Shown one piece after another: positions 44,255 to 54,926 of a stretch of 64,000 nucleotides of DNA. The stretch comes from Juglans regia (taxonomy: Eukaryota; Streptophyta; Magnoliopsida; Fagales; Juglandaceae), in the NCBI RefSeq assembly GCF_001411555.2, contig NC_049902.1, positions 14,284,237-14,348,236 on the forward strand, in the 5' to 3' direction. Each line of letters begins with the position of its first letter. The first letter of the stretch is position 1. The translations under genes and the position numbers were made by a program. The notes below the pieces were generated by a model. It saw only the letters and a list, made by a program, of their open reading frames with translations, had not been told where the DNA came from and did no database searches.

Positions 44255-46096
44255 TTACGCCTGCCTCTCCAAGTCCTTTGAATTTATGAAGGTTCCGTGG
44301 AAGCCATAGGGAACCCGGGACGGAAGCTTAACCGTGGCTTCCAACTTCAAATTCATGGCGTTCACGATTCGCAGCTCTGATTTCCACTCCTTTTCGTCGT
44401 GGACGAAGGCCAGGATGTAGCCATCGTCTTCTTTCTCAGAATTGGGGCTTCGGGGAAGGAACAGAGGCTCGCCACCGTACCTCTTGTCGCCATACATGTA
44501 CTTTCTTAGTTTTCCTGTTAAGAGGTCCACTTTTGCAAAACCAGATACTTTGGGCCACGGCTCAGCAAGGGCTAAATATGCGAACCGGGTTTTCCTCCCG
44601 AGCATGTTTCGGTTCACCATACCGGCCTCCAAGTTCACTTGTTCAGAGTCGGACGTAATGGGACGGCGCGTGGATTTTCCTGTCTTCAAGTTAAGCCGAA
44701 TCTCAGATAGCACGCTTTTTAAGCTCTCGTCACTCTCGTTGAAAATCGAGTCGGGAGGAGTCATGCAAGAGCCAATTACTATGACCTCATTGGTCTCGGG
44801 TTCTTCCCAGGCATTCCAGAGGTGGAAACAGAAACAATCAGGGGTTTCAATCCATTTGATACCAGAAGCATCAGTGGCATTCCTGTCCAATATCCCGAAC
44901 CTGGACATCTTGCTCTTGTCGTAAATGACTGGAGAACCACCATGAATCAACTCCGGGAGTTTGAACACCACCTGCTGATCCGGGATTACCACAAAGTTCT
45001 CTGTAATTGCAAAGTCATGCATCATTGTAGGCTGAGCTAGAGGAATTTCAACGTCAGGGGATTTTTTCCCTTGTGGAGAGAAGTGGAAGTACTTGAGGTA
45101 TGGTTTTCGGACAACATCGTAGCTAAGAGCGAAGAGCTCTCCGGTGATGGGGTCGAGTTTTGGGTGAGCAATCATTGTTGAGCGGAGCTGACCATTGAAA
45201 TCATAGCGGCCAACAGTCTTAAGATCGCCAGTGGGAGTAACTTGGACTTGGTATGGTAAATCGTCTTCGGACATGGCAAGGAGGCGACCGTTGAAGTAGA
45301 CAAGGCCAGCGTTTGCGACTCCCATGCCGTGGCTGGAATCAACGAGGCCGAATAGTCCTCGAGCATAGAATAGGAGGAGCCGGGCGATGCCTGAGTGGCC
45401 GTGAAGCTCACCTATGGCCTTAGGGAAAACAGGGCGACCAAGAGCTCGCTCCTGAACGAGCCGGTGCGTCTCGGTGAACCTACAGGCATAGCTAGCGGAG
45501 CCATCCTTGAACTGAACAGCATGGACCATACCATCTCCATCGAAGAAATGGTGACCAGAGACTGGTTCGTGAAGTGGGTTCGCACCGTTCCGGATATACA
45601 CGCCCTGTACGCAACAGGGAATTTTGCCTGAAACCGGTAACGAGTGCTGGACGGGCTGCTCTGTTACTGGAGCGAAATTGCCGACAATTTGGACTCTGGG
45701 ATCGGCGGTATTGGGAAGTGGGTGTTGGCGCTCATGCGAGACTAAAGCAGTCTCTACGGCGTCCAAGGCCATGGTCGCAGTTTTCTGTAAGAGGTTCCAT
45801 TGATGGGGCACAGACTTATTGGCTGTCGAAGATGGAGGAGGAGGAGGAGAAGAGTTAGCTGCATCTTTTGGATGGGCAATGTTGGGAGTGGCAATATCAT
45901 TCGAAGGTAAACGCTGCTTGGGAAATTGTAGTGTTTGAAGAGAGCAACTTACGTTGGGCCTATTGGTGGGCCTCATCAAGGAGACGGTGGTTGAAGGAGA
46001 GCCCAACTCAAGGAATGATGAAAGGGTAGAAGAAGAACCAAATCTATGCTTAAAAGATATGCATGAAGATATTGTTGCTGCTGAAGGTGAAGCCAT
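44255..46096 (-). CDS. NCED: 9-cis-epoxycarotenoid dioxygenase, chloroplastic
   Basis: Cleaves 9-cis-violaxanthin and 9'-cis-neoxanthin to xanthoxin, the committed and rate-limiting step of abscisic acid synthesis in plastids. 613 residues in one exon, as is usual for NCEDs (about 600). The first 50 or so residues are Ser/Thr-rich with few acids, a plastid transit peptide. Residues 103-119 ([16 protein letters not shown]) form the amphipathic helix known to dock VP14-type enzymes on thylakoids. The carotenoid oxygenase domain spans about 135-608. The four iron-binding histidines are present: His311 (MIAHPK), His360 (MMHDFA), His425 (CFHLWN) and His600 (GFHGTF). An in-frame TAA three codons before the ATG fixes the start. 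It is closest in type to the stress-induced NCED1/NCED3 group; the exact paralogue cannot be named. No lesion seen. Confidence 0.97.
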   Translation of the reverse strand: MASPSAATISSCISFKHRFGSSSTLSSFLELGSPSTTVSLMRPTNRPNVSCSLQTLQFPKQRLPSNDIATPNIAHPKDAANSSPPPPPSSTANKSVPHQWNLLQKTATMALDAVETALVSHERQHPLPNTADPRVQIVGNFAPVTEQPVQHSLPVSGKIPCCVQGVYIRNGANPLHEPVSGHHFFDGDGMVHAVQFKDGSASYACRFTETHRLVQERALGRPVFPKAIGELHGHSGIARLLLFYARGLFGLVDSSHGMGVANAGLVYFNGRLLAMSEDDLPYQVQVTPTGDLKTVGRYDFNGQLRSTMIAHPKLDPITGELFALSYDVVRKPYLKYFHFSPQGKKSPDVEIPLAQPTMMHDFAITENFVVIPDQQVVFKLPELIHGGSPVIYDKSKMSRFGILDRNATDASGIKWIETPDCFCFHLWNAWEEPETNEVIVIGSCMTPPDSIFNESDESLKSVLSEIRLNLKTGKSTRRPITSDSEQVNLEAGMVNRNMLGRKTRFAYLALAEPWPKVSGFAKVDLLTGKLRKYMYGDKRYGGEPLFLPRSPNSEKEDDGYILAFVHDEKEWKSELRIVNAMNLKLEATVKLPSRVPYGFHGTFINSKDLERQA

Positions 46097-46292
46097 GGTT
46101 ACTTACCTATTAAGGGGAAGTGGAAAGGGGCATTTATAGTAGTAGAAGAAGGTTTTGGATTGGTTTGTGTGGGATTTGAGAGCTGCTTGTCTATTTTTTT
46201 TATGGTTGGTTTGGTTTGGGAATAAAGAGAGCTTTGAGAGTTTGATGTGAAGTGAGGAGAGAAGTGTGAGGAGAGAGATGGGGGAGGAAAGG

Positions 46293-46300
46293 TTTATATA
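46293..46300 (-). promoter_or_regulatory. NCED TATA box
   Basis: TATATAAA on the minus strand, 197 bases before the NCED ATG, in a locally GC-balanced, purine/pyrimidine-biased promoter. It implies a transcript start near 46265 and a 5' UTR of about 170 bases. Confidence 0.7.
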
Positions 46301-46348
46301 GGGAGAGAAAGGAGGCATCACGGTCCACCTCGGACGTGTAATAGAAGA

Positions 46349-46356
46349 CCACGTGT
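46349..46356 (-). promoter_or_regulatory. ABRE / G-box in NCED promoter
   Basis: ACACGTGG on the minus strand, about 50 bases before the TATA box: a CACGTG core matching ABA-response elements bound by bZIP factors. A second ACGTGT core is at 46334-46339, close enough to act as a coupled pair. This agrees with the known drought and ABA induction of NCED genes; function here is inferred. Confidence 0.65.
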
Positions 46357-46439
46357 TATAGATTATGGAAAGAAGGGCGGGGACTAGCCAAATTCCAATA
46401 AGTGAGCAAAACAGGGTGGGGGGAACATTGCGGGGCATA

Positions 46440-46980
46440 GCTGCTTATTATTTTGACACGACACCACCGTCTTCCACACTCTCTCCCCCCTTCCTACCTA
46501 AATGAGCATATTAAACGATCCTTTTTAGAAGATATTATATTATAAAGTTCCTCAAATTTAGAACAATCACACATGGCATTGCTAATAATAATAATGGAAA
46601 TGGAAAGAACATGAAAAAGGTGGTGTTGTTTGTATGAGTTTTCCCAATTGGCCCATTAGAGTATTAGAAGACCGAGTCTAAAATGGAAGTCGGGTGGGAT
46701 TTTTGGGTGGGAAATGTATTGGTCCCTTGTACACGTCTGACCCCGCGTTCTTTCCTCAATCAGAGTCACCCATGGACACGTGGCTCCTTCTATTGGCTTC
46801 ATCCAACCTCATATCTAGGTCACATCACTCTTGCCCCCCCCGCACCTGCCTCCAATGTTTACTTTTCATTTTCTTAAAACATAAAACTTAGGAGTTTATA
46901 AAATTGGATCGCACAATTTTAGAAAACACAAACTTAACGTCGATCTAACACTTTCTAATGTTATTGACATTGTTGATGCA
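46440..46980. promoter_or_regulatory. NCED distal upstream region
   Basis: No gene. It contains another ABRE-like ACACGTGGC (46776-46784, plus strand) and a TACACGTCTG near 46730. It ends where the gypsy LTR remnant begins, so the promoter has at most about 0.9 kb before retroelement DNA. Confidence 0.45.
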
Positions 46981-47285
46981 ATTTTTAGTCGGGGTCCAAG
47001 GCCAACAACATGATTTGGAAGGGATATTTAGCTCCCTTAGTTATAAGCCCACGACTAGTGGAAAGGTTCAGCCTATTAGTCCAAGACTGGGAGACGCATT
47101 GTCCAAGAGCCCTTGTGACCCACGGGCTTAATCGTGTGATATGATAACGCTGATAGATTAGGATGGTTATCTCGTTCGCTTATTACAGGATAACTAGTGC
47201 TTATTTATGTTCTCAGCACCTCTATAAATAACACCTAAAGGTAACAATAAACTTAATCGGACTGGCCTCCCCTATAGTGAAGAAG
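46981..47285 (+). mobile_element. Ty3/gypsy LTR remnant (5' side of element)
   Basis: Shares ordered blocks with 690-1320 (AAGGGATATTTAG, TAAGCCCA, CTATAAATAACACCTAAAGGTAAC). The TATA-like CTATAAATA is at 47221-47230. Compared with the other copy, the R/U5 region is missing: the sequence jumps within 40 bases to gag coding DNA, so a deletion has removed the LTR end and primer site. Confidence 0.55.
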
Positions 47286-47287
47286 TA

Positions 47288-48180
47288 ATGGTAGTACCCC
47301 TCCCACCCAAGTTTATGGTTCCTCAGATCGACATGTATGACAGGTCGCGAGATCCGCTAGATCACCTAGAGAACTTCAAAGCACACATGACCCTCCATGG
47401 CTTTTTGGGGGAAATGGCTTGCCGGGCCTTCCCGTTAATGTTAAAGGGAATAGCATGGGGTTGGTTTGGGACTTTGCGTCCAGGATCCATTAGCAGTTTC
47501 GAGGAGTTAGCTAGATGGTTTCTAACGCAGTTCATGGCGAGTAGGAGGAGCTGAAGGTTAGCCGCCTATCTGCTCACCATTAAACAAAGAGAAGGAGGAA
47601 GCCTGAAAGCATATTTAACCCATTTCAAAAAGGAGGAGTTGACCAAAGATGATCAAGACGAAAAGATCACTCTAGCTGCCCTCCTAGGGGGTATATGGCC
47701 TCAGAGCCCATTCATGGCTAAGCTGGTCGGGGACCCCTTTCACCTTGAGGGAGTTCATGGATAGGGTAGATAACTTCGTTAACGATGAGAACACATTGCA
47801 GGCTCTTTTGGAGGCTAAAAAACAGGAAGCAAAGTAGAGGCTAGGAACTCAAACGGCGCCAAGGACAAGAAGACTAGGCAGGGTCATCAAGATGAGAGGC
47901 GTGAAAGATATTCCAATCAACGACAGCAGGAACATCGGCTCATTCACAATAATCTAAGTGTGCAAGAAAACGACCAGGCGACTAGGAAGGAAGCACGCCC
48001 ACTGGCGAGAGGGAAACGTTATTGCAAGTACCACCAGTCAGACACTCACTAGATAGAAGATTGTGAAACATTGAAAAAGAGGGTTACCAGTCTGGCGAGA
48101 AGCGGGGAGCTCGAACAAATGTTGGCTGAGTATCTCAAGCCCATGAGAGAAGAGGGTCATAATTGTGAACCCAGATGAAG
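47288..48180 (+). pseudogene. Ty3/gypsy gag, broken
   Basis: Residues FMVPQIDMYDRSRDPLDHLENFK, HGFLGEMACRAFPLMLKG, WGWFGTLRPGSISSFEELARWF match the retrotransposon gag domain of Tat-like gypsy elements. A TGA at 47552 interrupts it. The frame continues LLTIKQREGGSLKAYLTHFKKEEL and, further on, YCKYHQSDTH, a zinc-knuckle-like CxxH...H...C typical of this gag. Stops and shifts follow. Gag forms the virus-like particle of the retrotransposon. Confidence 0.8.
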
Positions 48181-48479
48181 CAAAAGTACCAAACTTCAGA
48201 AACAGGAGAGAAACAGAGACACAACACCCCTTGGTAGCCACATGAGTGAGATCAATCTCCTTTTGGGAAAATACACACGATAGAGGGAGGGTTCATTGGC
48301 AGAGGTGCAACAACGTCCAACAGAAAGGCTCATGCTCGCAGAGCAAGGTATCATGAGGTGTATATGGCAGATAAGCCTCCCAAACACCCTAGACTAAATA
48401 CCACCCCTACCATTTCATTCGGAGACGAAGACCGTTAAGGGGTTTTGTACCCCCACTAAGACGCCCTGATCCCCCAACT

Positions 48480-50352
48480 ACACGACCAAGCAGGTCCTAG
48501 TAGACAACGAGAGCTCAACCGACATTTTATTCTGGGATGACTTCAACAAAATGGGCATTTGCCTTGATAGGCTGTGCCCTTCGCCATCTCCCTTGAAGGG
48601 GTTCTCAAAAGAAGCTGTGCAACCCATGGGTGCCATTGCGTTGCCAGTCATAATTGGCTAGGGTGCCCACATAGTTACCACAATGATGAATTTTTTGAAG
48701 GTAAAAGTCTTGTCGTCTTACAAAGTAATATTAGGCAGAACAACCTTAAACGACTTAAAGATAGTCACCTCTACCTACCACTTGAAAATGAAATCCCCAA
48801 CGGAAACAAGCGTTGGTGAGGTTCGTAGAGAACAAATCCTTTCACGGGAGTTTTATATTCAGGAGCTAAAGGCGCCCGCCTAGTGTGTTTGTCGCAGACG
48901 GTTTGGCAAAAGGTCGCCACCCCTGCCCTTGGTAGAAGTAGGCTAGGACATGGAATCGAGAGATGAGAACAACTTGATGCAAGCCAAAGCAAATGAGCCG
49001 CTAGAAATAGTAACCTTGAATTCAGAACGCCCAAACACCACGACAAGGGTCAGGACGAGACTCAGCCAGAACACAGAGAGGTACGCTAAAAAAGAACACA
49101 AGGGTTAGGACGAGACTCAGCCAGAACATCGAGATGTGTTCACCTGGAGCCACGAAAATATGCCAGGGATTGACAACGCCTTTATAGAACACAAGTTGTG
49201 CGTCAAACTGAAGGCCAAAAAGGTATACTAAAAAAGAAGGTCGTTCAGTACGGGGAAGTGCACAACCATAGTTGAGGAGATAAAAGGTCTTTTGGCGGCG
49301 GGGGTTATAAAGGAAACATACTACCAAGAATGGTCCAACATAGTACTAGTTAAGAAAGCTAACAGGAAGTGGAGAATGCGTGTAGACTTCATTGACCTTA
49401 GCAAAGCCTACCCCAAAGACAGTTTCCCATTGCCACAATTTGATATCATTGTAGATGCCATGACATGACACAAAGTTTTGAGCTTCATGGATGCATATTC
49501 AGGGTACAATCAAATCCAAATGAATAAAGCGGATCATGAGAAAACAACATTCATCACCGATAGAGGCCTCTATTTTTACCAAGTGATGCCCTTCGGCTTG
49601 AAGAACCCTGGGGCGACCTATCAAAGGTTGGTCAATCGGATGTTCAAACATCAAATTGGGAAGACCATGGAGGTGCATATCGACGACTTACTAGTAAAGA
49701 GCAAGGACCCTACCCAGCACCTAGCAGACCTCAGAGAATCCTTCGCAGTGCTGTGCAAATACAAGATGAAGCTAAACCTAGCTAAGTGTGCCTTCGGGGT
49801 CAACTCGGGAAAGTTTTTGGACTTTATTGTCTTGGAGAGAGGTATTGAGGAAAACACCAAAAAAATCGACGCCATCTGAAATATGATGCCGCCAAAAAGC
49901 CTTAATGATGCCCAACGACTAGCAGGTAGAGTAGCCGCCTTAAATAGATTCGTATCGAGATCTACGGACAAGTGTCTTCCTTTCTTTAGGGTCTTGTTGA
50001 AAGCACACCCATGGAATGAGGAATGTGACAGAGCCTTCCAAGGGCTTAAGCAATATTTGGCCAACCCACCTCTACTAAAGTAGCCCAATCAAGGGGACAT
50101 TTTATATGTGTACCTGGCGATTTCACCCCAAGCTGTCTCGGCAGTCTTAGTCAAAGAAGAGGGAACAACATAGGTGCCGGTATATTACACGAGTCGTGCA
50201 GTAAGAGGCACCGAGATCAAGTACCTGCGGATGGAAATGTTGGCATTTTGCACTGGTGATAGCTGCCAGGAGGTTACGACCGTATTTTCAGGCCTACCTA
50301 ATAAAGTGATGACAGAGCACCCACTCGTCAGAATACTAAAGAAGCCAAACAG
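48480..50352 (+). pseudogene. Ty3/gypsy protease and reverse transcriptase, broken
   Basis: Protease: LVDNESSTDILFWDDFNKMG. The catalytic D-S/T-G triad is spoiled (Gly to Glu). RT: LLAAGVIKETYYQEWSNIVLVKK, MRVDFIDLSKAYPKDSFPLP, SFMDAYSGYNQIQM, FITDRGLYFYQVMPFGLKNPGATYQRLVN, MEVHIDDLLVKS (usual YVDD; Tyr to His). Then comes the connection region, LAGRVAALNRFVSRS and KCLPFF. Several TAG/TGA codons occur, many at positions where Trp or Gln is expected. The wording matches the Tat lineage (Retand/Ogre-like). Confidence 0.85.
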
Positions 50353-51001
50353 TAGGGGCGTAAAAAAAAGGGTGAACCAGTAAACCAAACCGGTGGGTTT
50401 GGTCCGGTACCAAGTTTGATTCAGTTTGGTATCGGTTTTATTTTTCTTAAAACTGGTCAAAATCGGTTCGGTTACGATTTTTCTTTTCTAAAACTAGACC
50501 GAACGACCATTTCATATATATAATATAATTTTTTATATTGTATATAATTTTTATATATATTATATAATTATATATAAAATAGTTTTGTATTAGAAGATAA
50601 ATTATTAATTAATATAATATTAAATTTTAAAATCTTATATCACTATAGTCTTAATAGTTATACTAATACTATATAGTGTGTATTAATACCATATAACTAT
50701 AGATTATAATGTACTATAATATATCACCACATTATATATTATAATATATCACTGTAGTCTATAATAAAATTATAATATACTACAATATATTATCACTATA
50801 GTATTATATACTATAATATACTATTATATAATATAGTATATAGTATATTAAAATCGAAAAATCGGACCGAAATCGATGAAACCAGAATACTGGTTTAGGG
50901 GGTAACCGGTGCGAAATTCTTGAAAATGCAAAACCGGTGCATACTGGTTCAATCCCAAGTTTTGTCAAAAATAGGACCAAACTGGACTGGTTACACCCCT
51001 A
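50353..51001. mobile_element. hAT-like MITE inside gypsy pol (649 bp)
   Basis: Ends TAGGGGCGTAA and TTACACCCCTA. Subterminal zones are rich in CCGGTTTGG / AATCGGTTCGG (left) and AATCGGACCG / AACCGGTGC (right). The centre is a TA-rich palindromic stretch. Flanks CCAAACAG (50345-50352) and TCGTACAG (51002-51009) are an eroded 8 bp duplication (5 of 8). Removing it joins KKPNS to the downstream frame, so the target was intact pol DNA. Confidence 0.85.
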
Positions 51002-51010
51002 TCGTACAGT

Positions 51011-51560
51011 TCAAGAAGGTTGGTCGCATGGTCAATGAAGCTCAATGAGTTTGATAACGACTATGTGCCCAGAAGTGCAGTAAAGGGGCAAGCCTTAGTA
51101 GACTTTGTCTCTGAATCCACCAATTTCTCGACGGATATTGAAATGGCACATCCCAGCCGACCCTGGGTAGTGTTTGTTGACGGATCCTCCTACCAGAAGG
51201 GAGGAGGTATAAGGATCTACATCATTGGTGAGGCATGTCGGGAGTACTACTACATGGCCACGCTCACTTTCAAGATCACCAATAATAAAGCCGAGTATGA
51301 GACCCTAATAGTAGGACTCTTAGTGGCGTAGGCTCTAGGCACTAGCAAGATCCAAACCAAAGCCGACTCTCAAATAGTGGTAAACCAAGTAATTGGAGTT
51401 TACACCACAAAAGGGGAAATATTTAAAAAGTACCTTAATCGGGTGCTAAAATCTGCGACCAGCTCACTTATTTTAGTCTTGAACAAGTACCAAGGGCAGA
51501 AAACGCAATAGTGGATAGACTAGCCAAAGCCGCCTCTGCAAGGGATGACATAGACTGCCT
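51011..51560 (+). pseudogene. Ty3/gypsy RNase H (Tat-type additional RNase H), broken
   Basis: LVAWSMKLNEFDNDYVPR and KGQALVDFVSE precede RPWVVFVDGSSYQKGGG (Asp), FKITNNKAEYETLIVGL (Glu), then a stop and KADSQIVVNQV (Asp). This second, archaeal-like RNase H after the connection region is a recognised mark of the Tat lineage. A TAG ends the main frame at 51329. Confidence 0.75.
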
Positions 51561-51578
51561 TGGGAGTAGAAAAAAAGG

Positions 51579-52829
51579 GTGTTAGGGATCCAATCAATTA
51601 GAGCACAGGTGAACCACGTTGCACCCTCGGGGCCAATGTGGACAAAGGAAATATTGGAAAACCTAGATACCGAAAAACTGTCGGAAGGGAAGGAGGTGTC
51701 AAGAAAAGTTAGAAGGAATGCAGTGCGATTTGTTAAAGTTGAAGGAATCTTGTACAATAAGGGCTTTGCCGCCCCTCTGCTAAGGTGCATCTCGCCCGAG
51801 GAAGCGTAGTATGTTTTGGTAGAAATCCATGAAGGCGTCTTAGGCAAGCATTCGGGCGGAAAGGCTTTAGCAAGGACATCCCTCAGGGCGGGCTACTACT
51901 GGCCCAACGCCTTAAGGGATGCCAAACTATTTGCAAAAAAGTGCATGCAATGCTAGGTCTACGCTCCCATCCCACACTGTCCGTCTGAAAAACCACTCTT
52001 CATTACTGCCCCATGGCCATTTGCCCAATGAGGGGTTGATCTGGTCGGTCCCTTTCCGCTAGGGAAGGGTGGGGTAAAACACATAGTCGTCAAGGTAGAC
52101 TACTTCACTAAATGGGAGGAAGTAGAGCCCCTCACAACCATAACAACGAAGGCCATCACCAGATTTCTTTGGAAGAGCATCGTGTATAGGTTTGACATTC
52201 CCAATAGTATAGTCTCCGACAAAGGGAAGCAATTCGACTCGGAGCATTAAAAAGAATGGTGTCGAGAGTTGGGTATCCTAGTAAAATACTCGTTGCAAGA
52301 ACACACACTAGCCAACCAACAAGCGAAGTCAACAAACAAGTCCCTCCTTGGGATCTTAAAAACGATGTTCAGCATCAAAAAGGGAGAATGGGCGAAGGAG
52401 CTCCCAAGAGTCCTATGGGCCTATAGGACAACTATGAAGACCACAACAGGTGAGACACCATTCACTTTGGCCTTTGGGAGTGAAGCAGTCGCTTTAACCA
52501 AGCTGAAAACAATGAGGCACTTGAGAAACACCTCAACCTGCTTGAGGAAAAGAGGAAAGAGGCGGACATCTAGAACATCTTCAACAAAAGGAAAGTCGAG
52601 CGTTACTTCAACAAGCAGGTCAAGCCCAGGTCTTTTAAAGTAGGCGACTTGGAATTGAAGGAAACATGAGTGACAACCCAAGATGAAGGGAAGCTCAACT
52701 CGTGATGGGAAGGATTGTATGTGGTCAATGCCACCAATAGATCGGGTTCCTACTGCCTGAAGGACATTCAAGGTAAGGAGTTGCAACACCCTCGGAACGT
52801 CGATCATTTGAAGAGGTTTTACCCTTAGA
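51579..52829 (+). pseudogene. Ty3/gypsy integrase, broken
   Basis: Zinc-binding HHCC: EIHEGVLGKHSGG then CMQC. Core: GVDLVGPFPLGKGG (first Asp), VDYFTKWEEVEPL, FDIPNSIVSDKGKQFDSEH (second Asp), then ANQQAKSTNKS, where the usual GQVEATNK Glu is replaced by Lys, removing the third catalytic residue. ELPRVLWAYRTTMKTTTGETPFTLAFGSEAV and the C-terminal HLKRFYP-like end follow after frameshifts. Stops at 51807, 51954, 52029 and 52248. Confidence 0.8.
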
Positions 52830-52907
52830 TATTTTGCAAAATCTATGTTTTTGATAAAAGACAAGTTAATAAAGGCATTTAGGGTGTTCAGTTCACGCAT
52901 TCCCCAA

Positions 52908-53705
52908 CAGTTAGCCACCAATGTCGAGTCCAAAGACTCGCAGTGCAAATCAATGGGCAAGGAGGTCACAAGACCCCACAACTGCAACAGATAGCCACCA
53001 GTGTTGGGTCTAGAGACTTGCGGTGCAAATCAAAAGGCATGGAGGTCACAAGGCCCCCGACCCCAACAGTTAGCCACCCGTGTCGATTCAATACAAGCGG
53101 TGCAAATCAATGGACATGGATGTCACAAGACTCCACGACCCAGTAGTTAGCCAACAGTTCCAAGTGTGCAAATCAACAGGCATGAATGTCAAATGACCCC
53201 ATGACCCTAACAGTTAGCCACCATTGTCGAGTCCAAAAACTCGTAGTGCAAATCAACGGGCGTGGAGGTCACAAGACCCCACGACCCCAATAGTTAGCTA
53301 CCAGTGTCGAGTCCAGAGACTCGTGGTGCAAATCAACGGATGTGGAGGTCACAAGAGCCCACGACCCCAACAGTTAGCCACCAATGCCAAGTCCAAAGAC
53401 TCGTGGTGTAAATCAACGGGCGTGAATGTCACAAGACCCCACAACCCCAACAGTTAGCCACTAATGTCTAGTCTAAAGACTCGTAGTGCAAATCAACAGG
53501 CATGGAGGTCACATTACCCCACGTCCCCAACAGTTAGCCACCAGTGTCGAGTCCAAAGACTCGCGGTGCAAATCAATGGGCTTGGAGGTCACAAGACCCC
53601 ACGACCGTAGCAGTTAGCCACTAGTATCAAGTCTAAAGACTCGCGAATCAATGGGCATAGAGGTCACAAGACCTCACAACCCCAGCAGTTAGCCACCAGT
53701 ATCGA
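52908..53705. repeat. 80 bp tandem repeat array, about 10 copies
   Basis: Units start with CAGTTAGCCACCA at 52908, 52988, 53067, 53144, 53211, 53291, 53371, 53451, 53531, 53611 and 53686 (partial). The period is 80 bp in the later units, with short indels (67, 75-79) in others. Each unit carries CGAGTCCAAAGACTCG, a 6 bp stem with a 4-base loop, then GTGCAAATCAA and GGAGGTCACAAGACCCCACG. The period is not a multiple of three, so it is not coding. It follows the integrase in the 3' region of the gypsy element, where Tat-lineage elements often carry tandem repeats. Confidence 0.95.
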
Positions 53706-53761
53706 GATAATTAGGGGCGCTACCCGCATAAATCATAGACCACTAAAATAATAAGGATAAT

Positions 53762-54273
53762 TAGGGGTGCTACTCGCACCATACGGTGCGGGGTAGGCCC
53801 CACCCTGCCCCCTGTCCCGATGGGCGAGGTGCGAGGCGGATTCCCAATTCGCCCCGCCTCATGTTTATTTAAAAACTAGACTACATTCCACTAGGTTTAA
53901 AAATTATTCCTAGATCCAAAAGTGATTAAAAATACATATTTAGATCCAAATTGTAAATTTAAATTTTGTAAATATGACTATAATTTAAAAAATATGTAAT
54001 TTTTAAATTTGCTAGTGTATACTTTGTGAACAAGTCTAACAAATTGTAATATATATTTATATATACACATTTTGTAAAATATAAATATATATTTATGTTT
54101 ATATATATATATATAAACATATAAGTGGGGGCGAGGCGAGGGAAATGTGGGGCGGGGTTGGGCCCTCCCCACCCCTCGCCATCGTTAGGGGCACCAGATG
54201 CGGGGTGGGGGCAGGACAGATGGCGGGTGGGGCAGCGGGGTGCAAGGCCTCACTGCCCACCCTGCCCACCCTT
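53762..54273. mobile_element. hAT-like MITE (512 bp) with GGGGCGGGG ends
   Basis: Left end TAGGGGTGCTACTCGC; right end on the other strand AAGGGTGGGCAGGG. Flanks AGGATAAT (53754-53761) and AGAATAAT (54274-54281) agree at 7 of 8 positions. Subterminal zones are GC-rich (GGGGCGAGGCGAGG / CCCCACCCCTCGCC). The AT-rich centre 53951-54120 resembles CACTA sequence at 15025-15190. A second copy of its left end (GATAATTAGGGGCGCTACCCGC) lies 51 bp upstream at 53706. Confidence 0.8.
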
Positions 54274-54276
54274 AGA

Positions 54277-54500
54277 ATAATAATAGGTTTACTACTTTTT
54301 TACTACTCTATAGTGTATTTTAAATTTTTGTTTCTTTATTATTTTCTTTTAAGTATTTTTTTAACATATTTAATCGTTAAGAAAGAATTAAAAAAATATA
54401 TAACTTCACTAATAGTCACTTCCTTAACCATTAAATAAAAAAAATAAAAAAATAAAAGTAATAGTAAATGAGTGGTAGGAAGTAATAAGCCTATTATTAT
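54277..54500. mobile_element. MITE, GGAAAATGCTA-type family
   Basis: Arms AATAATAGGTTTACTACTT and, on the other strand from 54499, TAATAATAGGCTTATTACTT. The core TCACTTCCTTAACCATTAAA is at 54415-54437. It abuts the right end of the hAT-like element, sharing bases with its target duplication. Confidence 0.6.
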
Positions 54501-54926
54501 CCAAATAATAGTTGAAAAAATAAGTTAACAAACTAAATTCCGCTTACAGCACATGTAGGTACGTTATTCTTTTTTATTTAATAAAATTAACAAAAATAAT
54601 TAAATGCCAAACTCAGCACCCTTCATGCATGCCTTATTGACCACATATACGTTTTGCTGCCCCAATGATTCCAAACAGTTTGGATTATAAAACACCCTAG
54701 ACAGTGACACACCCTACATTCATGGGTAGAGTTACCAATTATTATTATTAGTTTGATAGGAAAACAAATTCTTCATTTCATATAATAAAATAGATTACAA
54801 ATAAGAATCAAGCTTGGCAAAGGAAATTAGCAATTACATCCGGGTATGAACCCCACCATAAACTACTTCCTGACTTCACTACCCATGTTCCCCATAGTGG
54901 CCATAGACTGACCATTACAATTAAAC

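Noticed and set aside
44442..46139. Plus-strand frames opposite NCED (up to 160 residues)
   Set aside because: Antisense shadows of the conserved NCED coding sequence.
52943..53457. Open frames of 67 and 77 residues across the tandem array
   Set aside because: The period (80) is not divisible by three and the frames shift between units. They are repeat artefacts.
52908..53705. Regularly spaced repeats resembling a CRISPR array
   Set aside because: The whole 80 bp unit is repeated with no unique spacers, it lies in a plant gypsy element, and there are no cas genes.
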